Assembly (NCBI GenBank): GCA_951804985.1
Contig: OX638133.1
Location: 68,702,367 to 68,766,366, forward strand
DNA length: 64,000 nucleotides
Source: Dryomyza anilis
Lineage: Eukaryota > Arthropoda > Insecta > Diptera > Dryomyzidae
Direction: 5' to 3'
Positions 22,601-34,560 of this stretch are shown piece after piece. The translations under genes and the position numbers were made by a program. Every line of letters begins with the position of its first letter. Position 1 is the first letter of the stretch. The notes under the pieces were generated by a model. It worked only from the letters and a program-made list of their open reading frames with translations, did no database searches and was not told the origin of the DNA.

Positions 22601-24349
22601 TTTGTATATTTTATATTTAAAATTTTTCAAAACTAATAAAAAAACGTTACATTGGCAACCCTAATGCGCAGTTAAATCGATCAAATGCATTAAACCCATT
22701 ACCGCAATAAACCAGGAAGTAAAATTCATTTAATGTTCGCCTCGCTGCGTCCGTCGCGAACGCAAACTTTGAATCGACTCTAATTAAAGACTCTGCCGAA
22801 GTGCCTCGGGCTCGCCCAGATCACACTGATAAGTAGTGTTCATTATATCTCGCAATGCGTTTTTGTAATTCTACTCGATGTTACAAACGCAACTTCACAC
22901 GATCAAATAAATTCTGCTTTATTTGTAGCTTCTATATGGTGTTCATATTGATCGTAATCAAAATATATATATCTCGAGATTTTTATTTATATTTTATTAT
23001 ATTTTTATGTTATTATTAAAATAACTTGTGATTTGTCGTGGATTCTACTACTAGGGCTTGGCATAGAAAATAACGTAGCCTTAGTGACTTCAAAATGATG
23101 TCCTTCTGATCGATGAATATGTACTGTTGGGCCTTAAAATTATGATAATCTTTATTGAAAATAACAAAATTTTTGTAAACCCAGAAGGAGAAGGGATCAC
23201 AATAGATTTAAGGTACGATCACAGGAGAGAAGAGCTAAATCAATGAATCTCAGAATTTCAATTACTTGTATATCCTCCTCTATCTGTTATACAAAAAGGG
23301 GCATATATTGTAAATTATCTACCGTGTAAATACAACCGAAGGGAGATACTGTGAGTTTTTATTTGTTACCATCTTCCGGGTCTTTACAAGCTTCAAAATT
23401 ACTAAATATTGCCTTGAACATACTTTTAATTTATTTTGAGAAAAATTTAAAAATATATTCAATATAAAACAGTGTTAAAATAAAAAAAAAGAAACTTTTA
23501 AAAAAATTATTCGCTTGTTTTTAAATACGAATATTTTCTTCGACATGATAATTTTATGACATGAGGATTATTTTCTGAATTCTTATACTGGTTATAACTC
23601 CTTAAATGGGTTTGCTATGAGATATCGAGATATCCATTAAAAATGGTAGTTAAACTATAAAATTCAAACTTATTGTGATCAGTAGAAATCATCCTTAGGA
23701 TGTGCCCTATAGTTGCTCATTAGGCATCACAAACGCGCAATGAACTGTTTCGCTACAAAAAGACGAAATAACCCACACTCAGAAGAAGTACTTAATAGTA
23801 AGACCATTGATATTATGGTTCATATATTAATAGTTTTTTCTTTTTAAATCAAAAATGTTCATATTAATTTCATACACTAAGAAAACGAAAGATTGTTGAA
23901 AAGTATTAGAGCCTTAAACATCATTGCAGTTGCAAATTATTCAAGTCAAATATTTGAAACTTTTTTGTGATTTTTAGACAATATTAATAGTTTTGCTACA
24001 AAAGCATTAATATCTGTGGAATATGTGAAATGTTACCTACTTCTCTAGTAGTTGCAGTGAATCTACCACAAATATGACATTATTCGTGATGATTGTAAGA
24101 AACATCTCACAAATGTATGTGATGTTTAGAAATTATTTAATATTTTGCTGCACATTTATTTGTATTTCGTGCATATTGGAATTGTTAAAGCGATTAGTAT
24201 TTTAGTTGCAGCAACACTCTCATAAACATTCTGTTTTCTTAGTGTAGTATTCGAAAAATTCAGTACCATAAATTTTAATATTTCAATAATATTATTTTCA
24301 ATATTATTATTTATTTGTTGTTTTAACAATCAGTTATTAGAAACTGATG
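22601..24349. other. AT-rich stretch, faint HINE remnant near 23.15-23.33 kb
   Basis: AAACCCAGAAGGAGAAGGGATC, GAGAAGAGCTAAATCAATGAA and ATATCCTCCTCTATCTG (about 23178-23290) are in the same order as HINE blocks but heavily decayed. A CACACTCAGAAGAAG motif at about 23772 may be an old MITE end. No gene. Confidence 0.35.
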
Positions 24350-24568
24350 CACCCAGAAAAAATACCATATAAATAATAGTTTTTTACTATTAAAAAAAGT
24401 CAATAGAATAAATTATTATTTTAATAGGAAAATACCATTAAATACTAGAAAACATCATGACATTGCCATTGAGTTTATGTGAAAAGATTTATTTTTTGTA
24501 TACGATTAATTCAATAATTGTCCTATTGACCAATTTTAATGGGATTTGAGGGACTTTTTTTCTGGGTG
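24350..24568. mobile_element. CACCCAGAAAAAA MITE, copy 1 (219 bp)
   Basis: The terminal inverted repeats are CACCCAGAAAAAATACCAT and the complement of CACCCAGAAAAAAAGTCCC. The interior (ATAATAGTTTTTTACTATT, GTCAATAG, TATTGACCAATTTTAATGGG) matches the copy at 45835-46054 closely. The flanking dinucleotide is TG on both sides. Confidence 0.8.
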
Positions 24569-25384
24569 TGTCTTTTTATGTGAGTGATTTTTTAAATATA
24601 ATAAATTATTTTAAGATATTGTGGGTGTTTTGTACCAACAAATAAAACATAAAACAATTGGCAAAATGCATTAAGTGGCAGATCGTACAGCTGTTTCAGA
24701 GGCAGCCAAGACTCTTCATCAGCGATCTTTTTCTGCAGATTCTACATATCAAGTCTCTAAAGTTTTCCTTTTCTAATGAACACAATAAGAATTATAAGTA
24801 ATAAGAATTATAAATAAATTATACAATAAATTAACTAAAATTTTGTTTATACAATTATTAGGAAAATGTAATTCGACTATACCAATAAATTAATAATACG
24901 TATCATTAAATATTTATAGGCCTTGCTTATAGTAATTAAAATACATTTAGTGTATTCAAAATTCGTAGTATTTTAGTATGGTATTCGTACCATATAGTAT
25001 ATATACAATACAATAACACGGAAACGTCAATTTGTTGTTGCATCCCTTATAAAAGTGAAATACCACAAGTCTTGTATTTAAGAGTATCCCTGAGACATGT
25101 TTTTGGTGTCGTATTTTGTGAAAGGAAGAAAAATTTTAAAATTGAATATTAAAAGTGCACATAAAATGCTAATTTATTTGTCTTTCTTTTTAAATCGAGG
25201 AATATTTATGAAAAAAAATACCAAATTTATAAGAATCAGCTGCATTTATTTGACGAAATATTTAAACAAACAGAAAAGTAGTGCTCACAATTTAATGGCC
25301 GTACTGTCGTATTCATACAATGTCGTACCAATACCATGAAACTGTGAATACACTAATTATAAAATGTATGGTACAACATCCAAT
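24569..25384. other. AT-rich stretch
   Basis: No gene. An 80-codon ORF (25097-25339) has no recognisable features. Small ATAAGAATTATAA duplications occur at 24786-24813. Confidence 0.4.
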
Positions 25385-25502
25385 TGTATTAAGAGTTTGA
25401 ATTTTATTGAACTAATGGTAAGCTTCCTATTGACCAATTTTATAGACTAAATAATTATTTTTCTATTGAAATACTATTAATATATTATGTTTTTTCTGGG
25501 TG
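25385..25502 (-). mobile_element. CACCCAGAAAAAA MITE, partial reversed copy
   Basis: The plus-strand right end TTTTTTCTGGGTG and internal ACTATTAATA and TATTGACCAATTTTA words match the family in reverse. The left part has decayed. Confidence 0.5.
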
Positions 25503-25889
25503 CAGATGCGTAAGTTTATAGTACATTTTTGGTCCACTGACTATAGTGATGATTCACAAAAATCGTTGTAAATACATTGTACGAATGAACTTTCGTAAAA
25601 TTAAGAAAAAAATCATGTTTATAATTCGTATATTTTACGAATATCATTTGTGAAAGTAATCCACGAAGTAATTCGTACATCTGACGAATAATAAACTCGC
25701 ATACTTTCTCTCTCATAGTTCCATGCAATAAATGATGCACTTATCGGAAATTTTTCTACATTGTGATGGTCGAATCCAACTTCCATCGAATCTAACATTT
25801 AATTATTTTTACCTTGAGTTTATATTTGAGGCGTTGGGAATCAAAAAACGGCTAAGTCCATGCTATGGCATTTTGACAAAAACACGAAA
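25503..25889. other. AT-rich spacer
   Basis: Short minus- and plus-strand ORFs of 74 and 68 codons have no features. Nothing recognised. Confidence 0.4.
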
Positions 25890-26549
25890 AATGTACACTG
25901 AGAAAAAACATACTTTAAAATTAAGAAAAAATGGCTAAAACTAAAATTAAACATATTCTAAAATTAAACGAAATTGTTTTCCAATTAAACGAAATTGTTT
26001 TAAAATCGAGATTTCGTGACATGCTCCTAAAGGTATGCAGCATTAACGGTGTAAAATGCATGCAACATACATCTAGGGGCAGCATTTAATGAACTTTTTT
26101 GTTCGATGTTACTCTAGCATATTATTCATAGCCCCTTTTTGGGGGAATAAATTTTATAAAAAGGAATAATAAGCAGTAGTAACGTTGATGGATGATGGCC
26201 GTTAGTCAAGTATGTTATTGGCTTTAGCAAGTACACATACCATTCCAAACGGGAACAGAAGAAAATAAAATCGAAATAATAAAAATAAATAACAAAAACA
26301 ACGAAAAAAAAATAATATAAAAAAATATGTAGGTATTTTTTATTTTTTTTAATCAAATAAAAAAAATATAATATTTAATAATTGTTTTAAATTTTTACAA
26401 AATTGTTTTACATTTTAATAAAATTGTTCTAAATTTTGTGTTAAAAACAATTTAAAGTCGACTTTAAAATTAAAATTACCTTTTTGACATTTTATTTTTT
26501 GTGATAATTTTCAAAAAAGTCGACTTTTGCGACTTTCAAAATTTTGAAA
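25890..26549. repeat. Composite of two dispersed repeats
   Basis: 25890-26012 starts CACTGAGAAAAAACAT and matches 35897-36112 in reverse (TTTTAAAATCGAGATTTCGTGA against its complement there). 26017-26255 matches the CCCAGCAG element interior (19670-19915) in reverse. The two homologies meet at CATGTCACG. The rest is AT-rich with AAATTGTTTTA-type repeats. Confidence 0.6.
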
Positions 26550-26665
26550 ATGTTAAACTGCAATATTTGTAAAAATCCTGCGAGAAAATTGTGTCAATTG
26601 CTGTAGTTTTAGAGCAATTGACACAATTTTCTCGCAGGGTTTTTACAAATATTGCAGTTTAACAT
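26550..26665. repeat. Near-perfect 53-bp inverted repeat (hairpin)
   Basis: The arms 26550-26602 and 26613-26665 are complementary at 52 of 53 positions by my count, separated by a 10-nt loop (GTAGTTTTAG). The single mismatch would be a G:U or A:C pair in RNA. No ORF is present. It could be a fold-back MITE relic, a hairpin-RNA (hpRNA) locus feeding siRNAs, an unusually long miRNA precursor or an assembly artefact. Confidence 0.9.
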
Positions 26666-27636
26666 CACGTGACCGGTACTATTCGTACCGACTAAAGACA
26701 CGATCTTGAAGACCAGCACTGTGATAGGTCTAAAAGACTGCAGTAGGGGATGGTTCGTGTCCATGCTAGACAGGTCGCTAGTGAAGCGAAAATGCACAAG
26801 GTGGCGCCTTATTTACACGCTGCAACTATGGAGTCTATAATTCGTCGACTGTTTTCCGATACTGTATTGATTTAAATACAGTATGTCTTCCAAGTAATTA
26901 ATATGTACGCATGCAAGGGTGGAATCATTTGTGAAATGTGATTGCATTAAGGAGAATGTAATGTAAAAATGTAAAGTAAAATAAAATAACTAAAATTTAA
27001 AATATATAAAAAAGTAAGAATAAAAAGAAATAAAAAAAATATTTAAATAAAAAAAAATATGAATGTTCCATTCAGATGTGAATGATAGAAGTTTTAAGAA
27101 TAAAGGTTGCTTTAAATGTATCCCATAAAATAAAATAACTAAAATTTAAAATATATAAAAAAGTAAGAATAAAAAGAAATAAAAAAAAATATTTAAATAA
27201 AAAAAAATATGAATGTTTCATTGATACCGGTCCGTCCGACTGTACACGATTTGAAGATCAGTCCTGTGGTAGGTCTAAAGGTCTGCAGGAGGTGTTAATA
27301 AGTCCATTCCTAGGACAACGCAAAGTTAAAGTTTCCGGTTGGTTTCATATAAAAGAGCCAGAACTAGGACCGGTTATAACTATCTCTGAGGAACCATTCA
27401 CGTGCCTAGTCTAGGACCGGTTCATTTCCTCGAAGGAACAGTTCGAAAATAACAGTACGGGTTTAACTCAATTTTTTCCATAAATAGACTTTGTACTACC
27501 AAACGCCTCATTTTTCAACAATATTAAATTAGATAAATATGTAGAAAAGTGTGAATTCGTGAAACTGAATCGATTTAAAAGTACGAAGTTTCATATTAAA
27601 TATATTCATTTTAAAAACAATTGTAAAACAAATATA
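26666..27636. repeat. Dispersed 'GGACCGGT' repeat and a direct duplication
   Basis: 26690-26770 and 27232-27310 are diverged copies (CACGATCTTGAAGACCAG against CACGATTTGAAGATCAG, and GATAGGTCTAAAAGACTGCAG against GGTAGGTCTAAAGGTCTGCAG). 27300-27430 also matches 20160-20240. Between them lies a 96-bp direct duplication, listed separately. No gene. Confidence 0.6.
26977..27222. repeat. 96-97 bp direct duplication with 53-bp spacer
   Basis: 26977-27072 and 27126-27222 are nearly identical AT-rich blocks starting TAAAATAAAATAACTAAAAT and ending ATGAATGTTYCATT. The spacer, containing GAATGATAGAAG and AAGAATAAAGGTTG, recurs at 29465-29510. Confidence 0.9.
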
Positions 27637-27880
27637 TCGTCGTTGTAGAACGATAAGTCACCAAATACATTTATAAAATGCCAAATATTCATTTACAAAA
27701 AATCCATTTTTAATCGATGATCTCAATTTTATTTACTACATGATAGGAAAATGTAAATCTATCAATTGATATTTCAACTTTCAAAATGCATCAATTACTC
27801 TTTATAATATTAATCAACAAACTCGAAATTTAAGTTTTTCATACAAATGTATTTGGGGACTTTTCGCTCTACAACGACGA
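27637..27880. mobile_element. TCGTCGTTGTAGAA MITE, copy 1 (244 bp)
   Basis: The terminal inverted repeats are about 40 bp (TCGTCGTTGTAGAACG...GTCACCAAATACATTT on the left, near-complement on the right). TA flanks both ends (27635-27636 and 27881-27882). Related copies lie at 59960-60215 and, truncated, up to 45830. Confidence 0.85.
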
Positions 27881-28039
27881 TATTGTATATAAAATTATAA
27901 AAAAAGTTTATGAATGGGTGACTAAAAATCTATAGAACGGGAAAAATGCAAGAACGCAGAAATAACACTGCTGGGGAAAGGAATCCATAGTATTTAAACG
28001 GGCGATATATCGGAGTTATTCAAATGTAAAACAAATTCA
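27881..28039. other. Short AT-rich spacer
   Basis: Nothing recognised. Confidence 0.3.
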
Positions 28040-28409
28040 TGCGGCTGAGTTGAAACTGAGCTCAAACAAAGTTGGCAAGGTGAACCAGTTGAAGAGAGAG
28101 AGAGACCGTCGAACGAGTAAATCATGTACATACGATGTGTTCTTCTTCGTTATAAGGATCGGGGGTGGAAGTGGGAGGGTGAAAGAGCAGCCAACAATTT
28201 CCGTGCAAAAATAAACGATTGTTTTTATGCTTTGTGTTTTGTGCTCAAAACGATGTGATGACGAACGAATACGGCTACATGCGAAAGAGTTTGTTGAGAA
28301 TTGCTGTTGTGGAGGGGGTGTGTGACGACGAGATGAAACAGCAACAGAAGAGCAACGAGCAACGCGCGGTGCACAGAGTATTGTGTGACAGAGCTCACGC
28401 GACACAAGA
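28040..28409. other. GC-rich island 6, upstream of tRNA-Thr
   Basis: GC-richer sequence containing a GAGAGAGAGAGA tract (28093-28106) and open frames on both strands (up to 122 codons, minus). The largest frames run into or across the tRNA gene, which argues against coding. It may contribute upstream promoter context for the Pol III gene. Confidence 0.35.
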
Positions 28410-28481
28410 GCCTCTTTAGCTCAGTGGTAGAGCACTGGTCTTGTAAACCAGGGGTCGTGAGTTCAATCCTCACAGGAGGCA
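28410..28481 (+). tRNA. tRNA-Thr (anticodon TGT)
   Basis: A 72-nt cloverleaf with a full acceptor stem (GCCTCTT paired with AGGAGGC, one G:U) and discriminator A at 28481. The anticodon stem is CTGGT/ACCAG around the loop CTTGTAA, with anticodon TGT at 28442-28444, read as UGU and decoding ACA-type threonine codons. The A box is TAGCTCAGTGG (28417-28427) and the B box/T loop is GTTCAATCC (28461-28469). No intron is present. CCA is not encoded, as expected in a eukaryote. An 8-T terminator starts at 28488. Confidence 0.97.
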
Positions 28482-28487
28482 ACATTA

Positions 28488-28495
28488 TTTTTTTT
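28488..28495 (+). terminator. Pol III terminator of tRNA-Thr
   Basis: A run of eight T residues starts 6 nt after the end of the mature tRNA, the standard stop signal for RNA polymerase III. Confidence 0.9.
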
Positions 28496-29799
28496 GAAGC
28501 AACTATTTTTAAAATATATTTTTTAAAAATACAATTTTTGAAATTTTTTTATAATTTGTTAAAAATAACAAAATAAAATTTAAAATTTATATTAATCGAT
28601 TTTAGTAATTTGTGCGATTATTTTGCATTGGTTTAAAAACAAATTACTTGAAAATTGTCACTGTATTCGAAATATTATTTAATTTATTTAATGGATTTGA
28701 TTTTGTTTTTTCTAATATTCACTTAAAACTTTTAAAAGCGAAAGCCACAAAGACTTTTTTATTAAAATGAATAAAAAGCAATCAAAACGAACAGGCGAGC
28801 AGCAAAGCTCGACAGGCGGCAGCTTTTGTTTGCAAAAGCACAAAAAAAACTGAAGAATTGACATTTTGTTGTTGTGTTGTTGTAATTGTGGTTGTTGTTG
28901 TACAAACAGAGTGAATCTTTTGGCGCGCTCACTTGAACGACGTCAGTAACAACAACAAAAGGTCTTTTGACTAAATCTAAATGCTGTTGTTGCTGCACAT
29001 ATTAAAACAACAATATTTCTTATATGGTATTTGTTGTTGTAGTTTTGTTTTACTATTACTTTGCTTTTCATTATCTGGTACTCGTACTCGCTGGTTTTCC
29101 TTTCTTTGATTTCTTTCATTCAAATAAGTCGTTTGATTTTTGTGCTTACTTGTTTCATTTATACTTTGAAACAAAAACAAACATGAGTTTGAATTATTTT
29201 TCATTTAAAATCTGTATTAAAATTGGTGGCGATACCAAAACGTTCGACTTACATGAACTCAGACTATTTGGTTTTTTAATGAATTTAATTTATTTTATTA
29301 CTTTTCATTGCACGGTGTACAATTTAAAAAAGCGTATATTCTATCACCTCTATACAACCTTTATACCACCTTTATAGCTTGTCTGTTGTTACACCCAAGC
29401 TAAGAAAATTATTTAAATGTTTATTCGGGCCTTTGACTGTTATTCATGCATGACAATCAAACGTAAATGATAGAAGTGTTAAGAATAAAGGTTGATTTAA
29501 ATGTATCCATACTCTACAAAACGAGTAAAATGTTTTGCTATGAATATGCCATATTCTATAAAGTTTGCAGGTGCTGATTTTGACTGCATACTCAGTTTTT
29601 TCCCTAGTACGTAACAATTTTAGGAAAATAGATATAGACTTTTTTGGGCCTTATCAACTACTTCTTAAATTCGATAATTTTTGATTTTTTTATACTATAT
29701 TTTCACTATTTTTCAGAATTTTGGATTTAATGATAAAGAATAAAATTAGTATGCTTCTTCAGACCATAGTCCAAAGTAACGATCAAAATTACTATTTTC
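28496..29799. other. AT-rich stretch with CAACAACA-type tracts
   Basis: 28860-29060 has TTGTTGTTGT/CAACAACAAC tracts on both strands. ORFs up to 117 codons (29024-29377) have no recognisable domain. 29465-29510 matches the spacer of the 27-kb duplication. No gene called. Confidence 0.4.
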
Positions 29800-30236
29800 T
29801 TTAAAGTGATCGAAAAGTCTCCAAGGTTTACGAATACTGAAAATAACTGCAAATTTGTAATCGGTAAAGCATTTCCTTTCATTTGAGTACACCTAATGTA
29901 CGAATGAGGAGGTGTACCATATTTCCATTATATTCAGGGCACATTAAGTCGATTTTCGAGAAAATTATTATTTTTATGCATATGATCTAAAGTAATGTAA
30001 TAAAAACAAAAAAAAATCACTACGGCCGGTATAAAGTAAAATTTACCGACAGATGTTAATGTGGTATTTGAATAGAATTGTTCGGTTCACAGGTTATAAT
30101 CGACCAATCATTCTCATTTTCAATACCAGACAGCGTATGTATATAAGTAATTAAACTTCGGAGTTTCAATTATTTAGCTCTTTTAATGTTCCTGTAATCG
30201 TGATTTCAACCGACAGAGACAGACAGACAGACGGAA
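29800..30236 (-). mobile_element. DINE-1-like HINE, copy E
   Basis: Same plus-strand order as copy A: GTCTCCAAGGTTTACGAATAC (compare GTCACCAGGGTATACGAATC), CTGAAAATAACTGCAAA and ATTTCCTTTCATTTGA. GTGTTTGAAT-like text then follows, and last CAACCGACAGAGACAGACAG. The 5' half beyond the core is missing. Confidence 0.65.
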
Positions 30237-31240
30237 ATTAGTGTTCTTGGTTAAAAAGTAATCAACTGTATAATAAACAAATCGAAAATTTTCTACGTGT
30301 TATGCATAAATTTAGAGATTATTAAATTTTTGAACATTTTAATTATACATTTATATCATTTAATATATACAATTTTAAGTATTTAATATTTGTCTAGGTT
30401 AATTAAATAAATCAAATATTCATTAAACCTTTTAAATAATATACCGACTGATAATACTTTTTAAATTCAAGAGGTATAGTGTTATGTGTTTTTTATAAAT
30501 TATTTCGAGGCAAAATGTCTGATATTTTCGGGATTGTTCAGGGCAGATTTCCACTAAAAAGACAAATGTATTTAATTTTAAAAGTAACTTTATAAAATAT
30601 ATTTTAATACTAATTAAATTGTACATAAAACTGTTAAAAGTTTTTCGAGTTTTATTGTAAAATTGCCAAGTCTCTAAATTACATTACGATGAAAGTTTTA
30701 TTTACGAATTCCCTACAGACGAATTCTCTAACGAACGATCACGATAAATCGATCAATACGTAAAAATAATTTTTTTAACTCTCTCTATCTCTCATTATCT
30801 CTTTCTCAAAAGAGTCATACTAATCATATGTATAATTACGAGCAGGAAGTAAATTGTTTCGTTTGGACATCTATTTCTCTAAAAACATTTATTTGTTGCG
30901 ATTTTATTATGATTGCAACGATTTTTGATCGTGTCGATTTTATTCTCTTTTCGACGCTTCTCGAGTTCTGCTGTTTTTCTTTCTCTCTCTCTCTCTTTCT
31001 CTCTCTCGGCAATCGTGTGTATTTATTTTCGTTTTGTTTTGATTTTCATTTTATTTCTCAATGCGCTTTGTTTTCTTTGTTCGTCTTACGTAAATATATT
31101 TCGCAGACATCTTCGAGAGACGTTTTTTTTTTTTTGTTCGCATAGATTGCGATCGTGTTTATTTTGATAATTTAAATTCCAGAGCATAGTATTTCGTAGT
31201 CAGTCACCAGCCTTGTGCGAAAAATACGAAAGTAAAACGT
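30237..31240. other. AT-rich stretch with a (CT)n tract
   Basis: 30975-31010 is a TCTCTCTCTC tract. 30512-30570 (TGTCTGATATTTTCGGGATT...GGGCAGATTTCCAC) recurs at 31381-31440. ORFs of 105 and 84 codons across the CT tract are F/L/S-rich shadows. Confidence 0.4.
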
Positions 31241-31600
31241 CAACTAAAATATTGTGAGGTTTATTGAGACGAATGAAGGCATAGTATTCGGTGTCGATCT
31301 TGACGATTGCAAGTTCTGTCGTAATTTACGATGTGAACAAGTAATACTATAGAAAATTTTAAAAAATATTCCAAGAAAAAATGTCTGATATTTTTGAGAT
31401 GGTTTAGGGCAGATTTCCACCAAAAAGAAAATATATATTATAGGAAACGAATAGCGTATAATCAAATATATTGTAAAATTTTTAAGGGCATTTGGGAGGT
31501 GTTGTAAATTTTGTCGAATTGTTATACCAAAATTCCAGAAAATAGACAGTTTTTGATAGAAACTACACTTTTGTATTTCCCTAATGTCATCCAAAAACTG
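31241..31600. repeat. Dispersed repeat related to 30.43-30.66 kb
   Basis: The minus-strand translations of 31244-31594 (116 codons) and 30432-30626 (64 codons) share FLVEICPxxSxKYQTF followed by L and I. This is an 800-bp-spaced duplicated sequence. It might be a decayed gene fragment, but the rest of each ORF does not align, so I treat it as a repeat. Confidence 0.45.
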
Positions 31601-33008
31601 TAACTAAACCCTACCAAAAAGTTGGTCTAGGACATTCCGAATATATTTTTGAAATATCTAAAAAATAAACTAGTTATTGAATATATTTCAACCAAACTTG
31701 AATCAATTTTAAGTGCATATTTCATATTATGGCAGTGTATAAAATATTTAGCAGTCGAACAGGAAATTATATATCCACCATTTGAAGTAAGTCACCCTTT
31801 CAGACAGTGCTCAGTGTTATTGAATTAACGAAGTAAGCACTTCAGCAACACTGATCGGTCAAAAGGTAGTACTAAAGTACTTTGTACTATAGTCGTATAA
31901 CTCGGCACTCCGAAATTTACACGCATCGAACTTTCGAGTAACATATGCGAGAGACTGACTGAAAGGTGCAGTTTGGATAGCAACCGAACAGCAGGATAAT
32001 AAATAGATGTTTAACGAAGCGTACCTCAAAAAGAAAAGAATGGCAACATTTCGTAGTTAAGTTGGAAATGTGTGCGAACTATTAGGGGTGGACATGTTTT
32101 CCAAGTCATTTGATGGGTTTTGTGAAAATTAACAATTAAGTGATTGTGCTATAAATTGTTGAAATTAATGGATTTTGTTTAACGAATCACGTAGAGGTGT
32201 CAAAATAGCTTTATCCGGCTGGCATCTATTCGTGCGTTGGAGATAATAATGGCAAAGGGAAGAAGAGATATAGATTTATGCCAAGGATAGATTTTGCTAA
32301 AAGTATCTATCTATCTATTTTATAAAATTACATACTCTATAACAAGTATTTAGTACACTATAAAAAAGAATTTAAATCGCAAATGAAATCAGTATACCAA
32401 ATTTTAGCATGTCAAAAAAAAAATTCTGCAATACCAAAAATGAAATATAAAAATTTTGATGCCATATACTTGTTCCACTTATTTTGAAATTTTAAACAGA
32501 ATTTTTCTCCAAAAGGCTACGTAATTGGAGAAACTGAGTATGCAATAAGAACAAAAATACTTTAAATTTGAAGTATTGATATTTTCAGATTACATGCATA
32601 AGTTTTTTGATTGAAAAATCGAGTGTTTGGTTCAGTCATTCTATGACAGAAATAAAAAAATAAAAGAAAATATAAAATAATAAAATGTCTAATTTTGTAC
32701 CCAGTTTAAGATAATGGGTGTTTAAGAAATGCATATTACTCACATAAGTTAGTCAAGAAATTTTGTCGATAAACGAAATCAATTTTTTACAATTGATTTT
32801 CTCAAAATTTCGTTACGGATAATCCAATTTTTCTAATTTAAAATGATAAACCAGTTTATTCCCAGTACTTTATAACCAAGCACCGTGATTTTAAACGGGT
32901 AAGTAATGCTGTAGAAATAATTAAACAGTGGCGGGTCTTGTGATTTCGTTTAAACAACTGCACCTCAAGCAATTCTTTCTGTGAGTGCAATGGGTGAGCA
33001 CTAGGGAT
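31601..33008. other. AT-rich stretch, no gene
   Basis: Stops in all frames. A moderately GC-rich patch at 31850-31990 (ACACTGATCGGTCAAAAGG...GAGAGACTGACTG) has no identified role. Confidence 0.4.
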
Positions 33009-34020
33009 GTCAATCCCGAGATTTCGAGATCCCGGGATTTGCGTCAAATCAGTGCGGAAAAACTGATCCCGGGAAACTAGTAGATCAATTTTTAATAGTT
33101 TATTCAAAAATCTTTCAATGTTTTTATACACATTTCATGAAAAAGTAAATCTAACATTTAATGGACTGTAATCTTAAAATACTGGCGTCAATATTAATGA
33201 AGGTATGGATAGTTTCTTGCACTTTTTGTCCTCAGATTTTCAATATTCAACATTTTACAATTAGAATATTGCTCCATGTCAAGAATTAACTCCTTTTTCC
33301 TTTCCTTTTTGCTCTGGATGAAGCAGACTGTTTTTTTTAGATGTCGCAAAATATAACATTTTGTGACAGACGAAATGTTTGATTTTTGACCTCGTGCATC
33401 TAATTTATGGACTCAATTAATGGAATTTTCAGAAATTTTCTTAGATTTACAAGATTTTCTACAATTCTACAAATAATTCTACAGATAAATTTTTTAATAA
33501 AAATTTAATATTTAAAAAATAAACCAAAGTTCGCAACTGTCCTTATTAATTTTCACAGCAAATATCAGAAGGTTGAGACAAATTGATTGAAATTTTCAAA
33601 AAATATTCTGAATAATTATGGTCTATAATCTGCATTTTATTCTGTTTGTTCGTTAACTTTGTTTTTGTAATAAACCCAGTAGAAAATATCACGTATCAAA
33701 TAATTGCATTCGTGTCCCTATTATTTCGCACATCACTGTATGTATTTTAATTGATTTTTGAGTAAACACCTTATTTTTGAACTTCTTAAAAAATCCTAGG
33801 GTAAAGTGGGAAATATTTAAACTTTAACAAACAGGCAAATTATTTGTTTTTTTCTGTATTATTTCATGTTTAACATAAACAATATAAATAAATTAAGAAT
33901 ATTAAAAAAATATGAAATGAACCACATTACCCAACCAATATCGCAATTTCTACTTGGTTTAGTACCATTTAATCTACGTTAAATTATTTGCAAAACTACT
34001 TTTGTATTTTTAAATATACT
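33009..34020. other. AT-rich stretch with a TCCCGGGATT terminus
   Basis: 33003-33085 carries TAGGGATGTCAATCCCGAG and GATCCCGGGATTT, resembling the subterminal sequence of the hAT MITE at 8.41 kb. A possible partner end (GTGTCCCTA) at about 33713-33721 lacks a matching 8-bp duplication, so I call only a relic. No gene. Confidence 0.4.
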
Positions 34021-34560
34021 TTCTGATATCAGACGTTTTCTGCATTTGCTCATATGGGTAGGGTATATAAACTTCACAATTCATGGAGTAACCATTACAC
34101 CTACTATCTAAAAGAACCTACTTCGAAATTGCCCATTTGGCCAAACCAGGAAGGAAGGTTTTTAATTAAATGTCAACTATATGATTATCCCAGTAAATAA
34201 AAGTTAAAATCCAAGGAGTACTTGATTTTAAAAATTGTATTGCTTGACATTTGGTGGAAAATGTATTAAAAGTAACCGAATTCTGAAAACTTTTTCAACA
34301 ATTCACAAAAACAACCCTTGATTTAAAAACGAATTAGTACAAAGGAGTATCAAAAGAAGTAGAAATGTAACGAAGAACATGCATATTCCGTATATATCAG
34401 GAAGTGATATCCTTGCAACAAAACAATAAAAACAACCAAAGAAAGGACAACAAAATCGAGGTTGACGACATAGCCGAATGCAACAACGTGATACGAAGAC
34501 GTTCGACAATTATTTTAAATGTTCGAAAATTCGAAATTAAGTGTTAAACGCCTTGTTGCC
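34021..34560. other. AT-rich stretch, faint HINE remnant
   Basis: ATATGGGTAGGGTATATAAA, CCATTACACCTACTATC and TGCCCATTTGGCCAAACC (34050-34145) resemble HINE 3' sequence. The remainder is unassigned. Confidence 0.3.

Noticed and set aside
33003..33721. Complete hAT element with TAGGGA ends
   Set aside because: The candidate ends lack a matching 8-bp duplication, so only one terminus-like relic is supported.
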